DNA of 6,429 bases from Chlorobiota bacterium (GTDB lineage: Bacteria; Bacteroidota; Bacteroidia; Bacteroidales; JAADGE01), in contig JAUVIG010000220.1 in NCBI GenBank assembly GCA_030592825.1, positions 1 to 6,429 of the forward strand. The letters run 5' to 3'. The number at the start of each line of letters is the position of its first letter. Position 1 is the stretch's first letter. Position numbers and translations under genes: made by a program. The notes below the pieces were generated by a model. The model did not search any database. It saw only the letters and a list, made by a program, of their open reading frames with translations, and had not been told where the DNA came from. Positions 1-5,002 of this stretch are shown one piece after another.

Positions 1-150
1 AATTGTGTACAGTACGAGAGAGCTTGTAAGACCGAATCGAAAAAATAAGCGAAAACACAGACAGAAGAAACCTTATTCTATGAATTACAAAGGATTATGA
101 CGAATTATTAACTAAACGACATTGAATAATTAACCATAAAATATCATAAT
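1..150. other. Leader region, no supported gene
   Basis: No complete gene is visible here. Frame 1 is open from the window edge to a TAA at 46-48 and frame 2 to a TGA at 98-100, so the first bases could be the tail of an upstream gene, but 15 or 32 residues of low-complexity basic peptide cannot be assigned. A small palindrome GTACAGTAC lies at 7-15. No convincing Bacteroidota promoter (TTTG plus TAnnTTTG) or terminator hairpin is seen before the gene starting at 151, whose upstream stretch is simply A/T-rich, as is usual for leaderless-SD starts in this phylum. Confidence 0.4.
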
Positions 151-1353
151 ATGAAGTTTATTTTTTTAATTCCTTTAGTTGCATTTTGTGTTCCTGTCTT
201 TGCACAATGGTATTCTATTGAATCCGGCACCTCCGGAAAACTTTATGAAGTAGAATTCATAAATGAAAGTATTGGATTTATTGCAGGAACCACAGGTATC
301 CTCAAAACAATTAATCAAGGAGATTCATGGAATACAACTAGTCAAACGGTAAGTACATATGACATTAGTTTCTCGTCAGATTTAATAGGGTATTGTATTC
401 AAAACAATAATATTCTCAAAACAGTTAATCAAGGAGATTCATGGAGTGTGGTAAGTTCTTTTAATAATCTTTCTTTAAATTCTGTTCATTTTGTTTCAGA
501 TAACATTGGTTATATAGCTGCTCATGTATCTGGACCGGTAGAAAGTTATATTATGAAGACAATAGATGGTGGCATTACTTGGGATATAGATTCATTTCCT
601 AACATCATAACTCTCCAAGACATTCAATTTATTGATACTGATACAGGATTTGTATGTGGGTATGGTGGCAAAGTTATCAAAACATATAATGGAGGAGTTT
701 CATGGGAAATTGTCCAAAGTGAAAATTTTGAAACACTAATCTCAATCCACTTTTATAATAATCTAATTGGTTGTGCGGTCGGCTATTCAAGTTATAGTGG
801 GCATGAAGTTGTAATAACTTCTAATTTGGGTGTTGATTGGTTGAGAATTAATTCCGGCGGAACCATGAATAATGCTTTGCGCTCAGTTTATTTCACATCT
901 GTTGACATTGGCTATGCAGTGGGTGAGAATGGTAGAATTATCTTTACAACAGATGCCGGTAACACCTGGGCTGTATCAAATTCCGGAATTACGAATGATT
1001 TATATTCGGTATTTTTCATATCTTCTGATATCGGGATTGCCGTTGGAAGTAATGGGAAAATAATCAAAACCACGAACGGTGTTGTTAATACAGAAAATCA
1101 TATACAGGTTTCAAAAGAATTCAAAATATTTCCAAATCCTTATGATTTATCAGTAGATTTAACCATATCAAGTCACATCAATATAAGAAAAATCCGAATT
1201 ATAGATGAGTTGGGCAAAGTAGTTTACTATATTGATCATCCTTTTAGTGATAATATTGTAATACCGAACAAAACTTTGAAAAATGGAATATACTTTATTT
1301 CAATTACCGATAATCAAGGATTACAACATGTTGAAAAGTTAATTGTAAAATAG
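151..1353 (+). CDS. Exported YCF48-type repeat protein with type IX secretion C-terminal domain
   Basis: A 400-residue secreted or surface protein. Residues 1-18 form a signal peptide (hydrophobic FIFLIPLVAF core, cleavage expected after VFA). About seven degenerate repeats of ~40-50 residues follow, each with an IG(Y/F)xxG...(I/L)(L/I)KTxxxGxxW core, for example IGFIAGTTGILKT, IGYAVGENGRII and IGIAVGSNGKIIKT. This is the pattern of YCF48/photosystem II stability factor-like beta-propeller blades. Residues ~324-400 are a Por secretion system (T9SS type A) sorting domain: it starts FKIFPNP, continues with the IRIIDELGKVV strand and NGIYFISI, and ends EKLIVK. Export by Sec and then T9SS, with anchoring or release at the outer membrane, follows from these domains. 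The molecular target is unknown; YCF48 repeats in Bacteroidota are widespread in surface proteins and do not imply photosynthesis. The ATG at 151 fits the signal peptide directly, with no SD site. Confidence 0.93.
   Translation: MKFIFLIPLVAFCVPVFAQWYSIESGTSGKLYEVEFINESIGFIAGTTGILKTINQGDSWNTTSQTVSTYDISFSSDLIGYCIQNNNILKTVNQGDSWSVVSSFNNLSLNSVHFVSDNIGYIAAHVSGPVESYIMKTIDGGITWDIDSFPNIITLQDIQFIDTDTGFVCGYGGKVIKTYNGGVSWEIVQSENFETLISIHFYNNLIGCAVGYSSYSGHEVVITSNLGVDWLRINSGGTMNNALRSVYFTSVDIGYAVGENGRIIFTTDAGNTWAVSNSGITNDLYSVFFISSDIGIAVGSNGKIIKTTNGVVNTENHIQVSKEFKIFPNPYDLSVDLTISSHINIRKIRIIDELGKVVYYIDHPFSDNIVIPNKTLKNGIYFISITDNQGLQHVEKLIVK
301..445 (+). repeat. 31-bp near-identical direct repeat inside the YCF48 gene (301-331 and 415-445)
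   Basis: The stretch beginning CTCAAAACAATTAATCAAGG at 301 recurs at 415 with one substitution (A to G) over 31 bases. The copies are 114 bases apart, exactly 38 codons, so they are in frame and encode the same blade core (ILKT-NQGDSW in both). This is a recent duplication or gene-conversion tract within the propeller array; the other blades have diverged at the DNA level. Confidence 0.85.
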
Positions 1354-1384
1354 AGAAGTATTGTAAAAGTACTAAATATAATCG

Positions 1385-1633
1385 ATGGCTGACTACCAAA
1401 CAGTAGCCGGTACACCTCTCACTATTTATCCCGCATTTATTTCGGGACAGGCTGTATACGGCGGTTCGTCAAACAGTACAGAAACTCTTTTCACTCCCGA
1501 CAGCTATCGGGATATATTGCCCTTTCTTACAAAACCGTTGACTCATCTTGTGAATCGGTCACCCGGAATAGAATATGCCATAAATAATGTAATTATCAAA
1601 CTTTTTAGCGTTCGGTCCTTTCCGTCAGCCTGA
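1385..1633 (+). CDS. Doubtful 82-residue ORF in a GC-richer intergenic patch
   Basis: An open frame from an ATG at 1385 to a TGA at 1631-1633. The product has no signal peptide, membrane segment or family motif that I recognise. Three points argue against a real gene. It is markedly richer in G+C (about 45-50 percent over 1381-1500) than the neighbouring genes. It contains two palindromes of the kind usually found in Bacteroidota intergenic DNA. Its 3' end runs into the candidate group II intron domain V. There is no SD site. It may be a chance ORF over structured RNA, or a decayed fragment of a gene interrupted by the intron. It is listed so the reader knows that it exists. Confidence 0.2.
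   Translation: MADYQTVAGTPLTIYPAFISGQAVYGGSSNSTETLFTPDSYRDILPFLTKPLTHLVNRSPGIEYAINNVIIKLFSVRSFPSA
1429..1447. repeat. REP-like hairpin, TCCCG...CGGGA
   Basis: Five-base inverted repeat TCCCG (1429-1433) and CGGGA (1443-1447) around a 9-base A/T-rich loop. Short hairpins with CCCG/CGGG arms are frequent in intergenic DNA of Bacteroidota. No T-tract follows, so it is not a terminator. Confidence 0.4.
1495..1512. repeat. REP-like 18-bp palindrome TCCCGACAGCTATCGGGA
   Basis: Arms TCCCGA (1495-1500) and TCGGGA (1507-1512) are perfectly complementary. The centre CAGCTA is itself palindromic apart from one C/A mismatch. The sequence resembles the CCCGATAGCTATCGGG-type palindrome that, from memory, recurs many times in flavobacterial and related genomes. 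It lies 48 bases after a second CCCG/CGGG hairpin, inside a doubtful ORF. Confidence 0.5.
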
Positions 1634-1637
1634 CGGA
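1621..1637. repeat. Perfect 7-bp hairpin TCCGTCA-GCC-TGACGGA
   Basis: TCCGTCA (1621-1627) and TGACGGA (1631-1637) are exact complements with a 3-base loop. It has no T-tract, so it is not an intrinsic terminator. It overlaps the 5' half of the candidate intron domain V and would compete with that fold. It may be a degenerated or rearranged part of the same structure. Confidence 0.5.
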
Positions 1638-1692
1638 GAAAACTTCATGTACGGTTTGATGAAAGGGGTACTGACAGTCTAAACTAATTTTG

Positions 1693-1700
1693 TATATTTG
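1693..1700 (+). promoter_or_regulatory. Possible -7 promoter box TATATTTG
   Basis: TATATTTG matches the Bacteroidota primary sigma -7 consensus TAnnTTTG. It is the only such match I find in an intergenic stretch of the window, and it points at the gene starting at 1789, giving an untranslated leader of roughly 80 bases. No TTTG -33 element sits at the expected 19-21 base distance (the nearest upstream TTTG, at 1655-1658, is 34 bases away), so the assignment is weak. The box lies in the loop of the domain VI-like stem. Confidence 0.33.
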
Positions 1701-1747
1701 TGAATTATTAGAACAGGCTGTCAGGCTCTACTCTACTGCCGTTTTTG

Positions 1748-1763
1748 TTTAAACCTGTTTAAA
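1748..1763. promoter_or_regulatory. Operator-like dyad TTTAAAC-CT-GTTTAAA
   Basis: TTTAAAC (1748-1754) and GTTTAAA (1757-1763) are perfect 7-bp inverted repeats around CT. The dyad ends 25 bases before the ATG at 1789 and just before the Shine-Dalgarno site, a plausible place for a repressor. A/T-rich DNA yields such dyads by chance, and no regulator gene is adjacent, so the function is inferred only from symmetry and position. Confidence 0.35.
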
Positions 1764-1768
1764 TAAAA

Positions 1769-1778
1769 GAAAGGAGGT
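1769..1778 (+). promoter_or_regulatory. Strong Shine-Dalgarno site before the DUF1579 gene
   Basis: GAAAGGAGGT is a near-perfect anti-SD complement, followed by an 11-base spacer (from the last G of GGAGG) to the ATG at 1789, slightly longer than ideal. This SD is far stronger than any other in the window, where most genes have A-rich leaders, as is normal for Bacteroidota. It supports the 1789 start over the in-frame ATG at codon 6. Confidence 0.6.
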
Positions 1779-1788
1779 ACAAATCAAC

Positions 1789-2223
1789 ATGGACTCAAAC
1801 GCAATGAATAAATTCGAATTTCTTTTAGGGAGTTGGAATTTAGAGTATCGAATCCCAAAGAGTACATTCAGCGAAGCAGGTTCAGACACAGGAACCGGTT
1901 CATTTAAGAGAGCTCTAAATGACAAATACCTCTTCTTTGACTATTCAACTAAATCGGGAGGCGAGGCAAAAGGTATTTTTGCTTGGGATGATAAAATCAA
2001 GGTATATAGATATTGGTGGTTCGAAAATTCCGGTAATTATTCAGCAGCGACTTGTAATTTTATCAATGATGAAGTCATTGCAATGAATTGGCATGATTCT
2101 ATACTTGTACAGACTTTTGTCAAGGACGGACCGGATAAAGTCATCTTGAAAATGGAATATCCGTCTGTAAAAGGCGGACATGAATTAGTATTAGAAGTAC
2201 TGTTCACCAGGAAAAATTTTTAA
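1789..2223 (+). CDS. DUF1579-family protein (lipocalin-like beta-barrel)
   Basis: A 144-residue cytoplasmic protein with no signal peptide. Near the N-terminus it has the FLLGSWNLEY motif (residues 11-20), then GTGSFKRAL, a YLFFDYSTKSGGEAKGIFAWD stretch around 67-87 that I read as consecutive beta strands, YRYWWFENSG, and a C-terminal (L/V)xxxFTRK end. This is the pattern of DUF1579 and related small beta-barrels (initial LxGxW, then FxYD.....YxxxWFD). The biochemical role of the family is unknown; a small hydrophobic ligand or heme-like molecule is often suggested from the fold, and no ligand residue can be assigned here. Length is typical. The next gene starts 15 bases after its stop, so co-transcription is likely. 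A strong SD, a dyad and an intron-like scar precede it, which could mean it was acquired. Confidence 0.78.
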   Translation: MDSNAMNKFEFLLGSWNLEYRIPKSTFSEAGSDTGTGSFKRALNDKYLFFDYSTKSGGEAKGIFAWDDKIKVYRYWWFENSGNYSAATCNFINDEVIAMNWHDSILVQTFVKDGPDKVILKMEYPSVKGGHELVLEVLFTRKNF

Positions 2224-2238
2224 ATAAAATTTTTTAAA

Positions 2239-2559
2239 ATGAAGAATCAAAATAAAGAAGTAAATGTTTCAAAAAAACTTGATGAAATTGAAACAGAAAT
2301 GAAAAACATTAATTGTTGGTCGAATAATCCGCCAAAATTTGAGATTAGACATTATTTAGATGCACCGTCATTTGAGTTATGGTTACAATGTGTATTTCTT
2401 CCAAATGCTCGAAAAGCAGTTACAAACAAAAAGTATCCCAAAAAAAGTCAAGTAGGTTTAATGGCAATGAAACAATATAATTATCATAGTTATGTAGAAA
2501 AAGCACAAATATTACTTAAGTTATTATATGAATTCGATGAAATTATTAATTCAAAGTAA
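2239..2559 (+). CDS. YqcC-family (DUF446) small helical protein
   Basis: A 106-residue protein matching the YqcC/DUF446 pattern: an N-terminal helix (KKLDEIETEMKNINCW, ~12-27), then PSFELWLQCVFLPNARKAV (~43-61), which corresponds to the conserved (F/P)xxWLQxVxLP core of YqcC, then SQVGLMAMKQYNYHSY and a final helix (~85-104) ending LLYEFDEII. Length agrees with the family (about 105-110). In gammaproteobacteria yqcC lies beside truC, the tRNA pseudouridine-65 synthase; no truC is present here, so the family's usual partner is missing from the window. A basic insert (NKKYPKKSQ) replaces the proline-rich turn seen in relatives. It starts 15 bases after the preceding stop in an A/T-rich context without SD. 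Function is unknown. Confidence 0.82.
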   Translation: MKNQNKEVNVSKKLDEIETEMKNINCWSNNPPKFEIRHYLDAPSFELWLQCVFLPNARKAVTNKKYPKKSQVGLMAMKQYNYHSYVEKAQILLKLLYEFDEIINSK

Positions 2560-2635
2560 ATGTTAAAAAATATTTATCAAAACGAATGGATATTATAATA
2601 AAGGGGACTCCTAAAGAAACACTAATCACTATATT

Positions 2636-2640
2636 AAGGA
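2636..2640 (+). promoter_or_regulatory. Ribosome-binding site deciding the DUF4332 start
   Basis: AAGGA lies 8 bases before the ATG at 2649. The alternative ATG at 2586 is preceded only by AATATTTATCAAAACGA, with no purine-rich SD. Together with the conserved protein N-terminus this favours 2649. Confidence 0.45.
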
Positions 2641-2648
2641 TAAATAAA

Positions 2649-3323
2649 ATGGGATATTATATTGATTTGGAGAACATAAGTATTGACAATTACAAGGAAA
2701 TTTTAAAGTCAGCCGATTTGCTGCCAAGCAGAATGACTTTAAAGAGTAACATTGATGATAATTTTGACCTTATAAAAAAACAGAATGTTCGAAATATTGA
2801 TGAGTTGATGAAAATGTTGAAAAACAAAAAAAAACTGCAAGACTTTTCAAAACAGAGCGGCTTGATTGAAGATTACTTAACAATACTTATCAGGGAAATA
2901 AAAAGTTATCGCCGAAATCCTAATAAAATAAAAGATTTTCCAAGTATTGCAAATGATATTATTTTGAAATTTGAAAATATAGGAATAAAAAATACGCTTC
3001 ATCTGTTTGATAAAGTATTAACTTCAAAAAGCAGATTGGAAATTTCTAAACAAATCGGAATTGATAAAAGTATAGTATTAAAACTCACAAAGTTATCCGA
3101 CCTGTCAAGAATAAGATGGGTAAATCATACTTTTGCATATGTTTTATTTGAAGCAAAATATGACACTGCTGAAAAGGTTGCAAATGCAGACTACAAAGAT
3201 TTATACGAAACAGTAAAGCAATTGAATGAAGACAGAAAAATATACAAAGGACATATTGGATTACACGATATGAAACTTTGTGTAGAAGCGGCAAAAGATG
3301 TATCACTTGAAATTGAATATTAA
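2649..3323 (+). CDS. DUF4332 helix-hairpin-helix protein
   Basis: A 224-residue protein beginning MGYYIDLENISIDNYKEIL, which is how I remember this family starting. Two tandem units follow: residues ~11-95 (LLPSRMTL..., FSKQSGLIEDYLTILIREI) and ~96-224 (KDFPSIANDIILKFENIGIKN, ISKQIGIDKSIVLKLTKLSDLSRIRWVNHTFAYVL, NEDRKIYKGHIGLHDMK). Helix-hairpin-helix repeats of this kind are seen in DUF4332 and usually imply nucleic acid or protein binding, but no catalytic residues are visible. The frame extends upstream to an ATG at 2586, adding 21 residues. I chose 2649 because AAGGA sits at 2636-2640, about 8 bases upstream, and because of the family N-terminus. It is probably transcribed with the two preceding small genes. 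It lies in the cytoplasm and its role is unknown. Confidence 0.82.
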   Translation: MGYYIDLENISIDNYKEILKSADLLPSRMTLKSNIDDNFDLIKKQNVRNIDELMKMLKNKKKLQDFSKQSGLIEDYLTILIREIKSYRRNPNKIKDFPSIANDIILKFENIGIKNTLHLFDKVLTSKSRLEISKQIGIDKSIVLKLTKLSDLSRIRWVNHTFAYVLFEAKYDTAEKVANADYKDLYETVKQLNEDRKIYKGHIGLHDMKLCVEAAKDVSLEIEY

Positions 3324-3428
3324 TAAGAAAATAAGTGCGAACACACAACAAAGGCTCACAAAGTGAAAACGACAGTCTACAGACACAGGGTTATTACAAT
3401 CATAATCTAAACTTGAAAAGTGATAATT

Positions 3429-4010
3429 ATGAAATCAACAGATGACTTAAATAAAATTCCAAAAACCGGCAGGATTGGCAGATTTGCAAAAATACTTACG
3501 AGTAAAATTGATACAGATATTTTTATCAGAATAATGCAGGATTCAAGTGAATATGGTAAATATAAACCTGATAAAAAAGCTCATTGGTGGAGAAATGCAG
3601 TTGAAAGATTGGAAAATGAACTTGGAAAAAAAGAAGCAACAGAGGTTATGAGAATTTGTGGCAGTAAATGCTGCGGACAGGGACAAAGAAAAAAAGCCAA
3701 ACGACTTATGAACGAATCATCGTCTATTGAAGAATTTCTTGAAAAATTAAGTAAATATGGGGTTAAGGATGGTGAACTTGAATATATATTGACAGATGAT
3801 AATACTATAATCGGTAAGTATAATAAATGCTTTTGTGGTCAAGTAAAAAAGTCAACAGAACTTTTTAAGAATAAAACATATTGCCAATGTTCCGTAGAAT
3901 TCAACAAACAATTTTTTGAGTCAGCATTTGAAAAACCTGTAGAAGTGGAACTAAAACAATCAATAATAAATGGTGGAGATTATTGTGAATTTGAAATTAA
4001 ATGGGTGTAA
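3429..4010 (+). CDS. Cysteine-rich protein resembling the DUF6144 family
   Basis: A 193-residue soluble protein. Counted from the ATG at 3429, three cysteine groups stand out: CGSKCC (residues 77-82), CFCG (134-137) and YCQC (151-154), plus a final C186 in GGDYCEFEI. The CGxxCC...CxCG...YCxC...GGDxCxF pattern matches what I recall of DUF6144 and is related in style to L-2-amino-thiazoline-4-carboxylate hydrolase-like and V4R-like proteins. Eight cysteines in clusters suggest a bound metal or Fe-S cluster, which is inference. The N-terminal half is helical and basic (HWWRNAVERLENELGKKEA). A GTG at 3420 is in frame, but the ATG at 3429 is the more natural start. The gene stands alone between ~105- and ~118-base spacers. 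No partner gene suggests a substrate. Confidence 0.68.
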   Translation: MKSTDDLNKIPKTGRIGRFAKILTSKIDTDIFIRIMQDSSEYGKYKPDKKAHWWRNAVERLENELGKKEATEVMRICGSKCCGQGQRKKAKRLMNESSSIEEFLEKLSKYGVKDGELEYILTDDNTIIGKYNKCFCGQVKKSTELFKNKTYCQCSVEFNKQFFESAFEKPVEVELKQSIINGGDYCEFEIKWV

Positions 4011-4035
4011 ATGTCATTTCAACGGTTGCCGCTCG

Positions 4036-4059
4036 TTTCAAGTTTATTGTAACTTGAAA
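4036..4059. repeat. Perfect 9-bp inverted repeat TTTCAAGTT-TATTGT-AACTTGAAA
   Basis: The arms at 4036-4044 and 4051-4059 are exact complements around a 6-base loop. It lies 26 bases after the stop of the cysteine-rich gene and 69 bases before the sigma-factor gene. It could terminate or attenuate transcription, although no T-run follows directly (ATTTTT appears about 23 bases later), or act as an operator. One arm, AACTTGAAA, also occurs at 3410-3418 immediately before the cysteine-rich gene, so copies flank that gene. Confidence 0.55.
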
Positions 4060-4128
4060 GATTAATGCTTCGGAATCGCTTATTTTTCACACACTTAACC
4101 ATAGGCGTCATGCCCAAAGAACAGAAAA

Positions 4129-4911
4129 ATGGAACATAATACAGAAACAGTTATCAATATTGAAGAACTTGTTAAATTATACAGCAAAAACATTTATAAT
4201 CTGGCTTACAGAATAACCGGAGACAGGCATGATGCTGAAGATGCCATGCAAAATACTTTTTTGCAAATACACCAAAATTTAAATAAATTCCGCGGAGAAA
4301 GTAAACTTTTTACATGGATATACAGAATTGCTTTAAATGAAAGTTTAAAGATAAAAAAGAAGGTGACCATAGATAAAAAGCATTTTGAAAGTGTAGATAC
4401 AGGCATTGAACAATTTAAAGACAGTATTCCGTCAGAAATAAAAGAACTGCAAACCGACCCTGAAAAAGAGTTAATTTATAAGGCTTTATTGCAAGAAATA
4501 AAAGACGGATGCCATCATTTTATGTTGTTTAGAATAACGGAAGAACAACGTATAGTTTTTATTTTCAGAATACTTCTCGGCTTTACATTTAAGGAGATTT
4601 CCGCAATTATTGATGTATCTGTAAATATCATTAAAAGCAGATATAACAGGGCAAAAGAAAATTTGAATAAGCATGTTAGAAACAGATGTCAATGGTACAA
4701 TAACAAAAGCAGTTGTACTTGCGAGAAATGTATTGGTTTTGCATTAAAAACAACACCCGAACTTCTTAATATAGTCAGCGAAGCTGCTGATAAGCCCGAA
4801 TATTATAAAATGGCTGCTGCTCGCATTAATCAAATTGATGATATTGAAGCTGTTTACAGAAATCTGCCGAATTTGGAATATAAAACTTATCCTTTAAGAA
4901 AATTTAAATAA
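4129..4911 (+). CDS. ECF-type RNA polymerase sigma factor with cysteine-rich C-terminal extension
   Basis: A 260-residue sigma-70 family factor. Region 2 spans ~13-80, with LVKLYSKNIYNLAYRITGD, the DAEDAMQNTFLQIHQNL motif, and FRGESKLFTWIYRIALN, the -10 recognition helix area. Region 4 spans ~115-182: ITEEQRIVFIFRILLGFTFKEISAIIDVSVNIIKSRYNRAKENL, a standard helix-turn-helix. It is longer than an ordinary ECF factor (about 180-200 residues). After region 4 comes RCQWYNNKSSCTCEKCIGFAL, placing C187, C196, C198 and C201, then a ~55-residue tail. G127-C128-H129-H130 just before region 4 adds further possible ligands. A similar GCxH...C...CxC arrangement is known to me from a subgroup of sigma factors and suggests metal or redox sensing, but that is inferred. 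No anti-sigma gene is adjacent. The start has an A-rich leader (AGAACAGAAAAATG). Confidence 0.9.
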   Translation: MEHNTETVINIEELVKLYSKNIYNLAYRITGDRHDAEDAMQNTFLQIHQNLNKFRGESKLFTWIYRIALNESLKIKKKVTIDKKHFESVDTGIEQFKDSIPSEIKELQTDPEKELIYKALLQEIKDGCHHFMLFRITEEQRIVFIFRILLGFTFKEISAIIDVSVNIIKSRYNRAKENLNKHVRNRCQWYNNKSSCTCEKCIGFALKTTPELLNIVSEAADKPEYYKMAAARINQIDDIEAVYRNLPNLEYKTYPLRKFK

Positions 4912-4987
4912 AAGTATATCTTACCCGTACCTTTTTTTTAAATAAACTATCATACAGTATAGAAGGCAAAATTTTTATTTATCATAA

Positions 4988-4994
4988 AAGAAGG
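4988..4994 (+). promoter_or_regulatory. Ribosome-binding site of the lipoprotein gene
   Basis: AAGAAGG ends 8 bases before the ATG at 5003, a reasonable SD for this A/T-rich genome, and supports that start despite the long N-terminal region before the lipobox. Confidence 0.4.
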
Positions 4995-5002
4995 TAAAGA
5001 TT

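Larger units (their letters stand above)
1595..1736 (+). ncRNA. Candidate group II intron 3' remnant (domains V and VI)
   Basis: A likely domain V lies at 1625-1660. AGCC (1627-1630) faces GGTT (1653-1656) as in the catalytic AGC helix, GGAG-AAAA-CTTC (1635-1646) caps it, and the 3' strand TGTACGGTTTGATGAAAGGGG is very like the conserved domain V 3' half and the linker of bacterial introns. The 5' half is degenerate, with about three mismatches in the middle helix. A domain VI-like stem follows: CTGACAGTCT (1671-1680) pairs with AGGCTGTCAG (1715-1724) over 10 bp with one G-T wobble. It then reads CTCTACTCTAC, the typical bacterial intron 3' end, with A1730 a candidate branch point and the splice site after 1736. 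An outer pairing of ATCAAAC (1595-1601) with GTTTGAT (1654-1660) and an alternative hairpin at 1621-1637 compete with this fold. No reverse transcriptase or 5' intron end is in the window, so this would be a truncated scar. The assignment rests on motif memory and hand folding. Confidence 0.42.

Noticed and set aside
11..23. AGTACGAGAG resembles the 23S rRNA sarcin-ricin loop
   Set aside because: The match stops after about 10 bases and the surroundings are not rRNA-like, so it is chance.
872..1063. 63-codon plus-strand ORF within the YCF48 gene
   Set aside because: It lies wholly inside the well-supported repeat protein in another frame and has no family features.
2586..2648. N-terminal extension of the DUF4332 protein from an ATG at 2586
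   Set aside because: It is in frame and cannot be excluded, but it has no SD and adds 21 residues before the family's usual MxYYIDL start, which has its own AAGGA.
3085..3351. 88-codon minus-strand ORF over the end of the DUF4332 gene
   Set aside because: Antisense shadow of a conserved coding region; the product is rich in H, F, L and C, as expected from reading A/T-rich coding DNA backwards.
3420..3428. GTG start three codons before the cysteine-rich gene's ATG
   Set aside because: The ATG at 3429 is the more likely initiator, and the added M-I-I residues carry no conserved feature.
4206..4692. Two minus-strand ORFs over the sigma-factor gene
   Set aside because: Both are antisense to conserved sigma regions 2 and 4, and neither has a ribosome-binding site or recognisable motif.
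4905..4940. Possible intrinsic terminator after the sigma-factor gene (AAAGTA...TAC, then a T-run)
   Set aside because: The stem is only about three to six A/T-rich pairs with a bulge; the run of T is real but no stable hairpin supports it.
4952..4960. ATACAGTAT palindrome upstream of the lipoprotein gene
   Set aside because: Four-base arms in A/T-rich DNA are expected by chance, and nothing else marks it as an operator.
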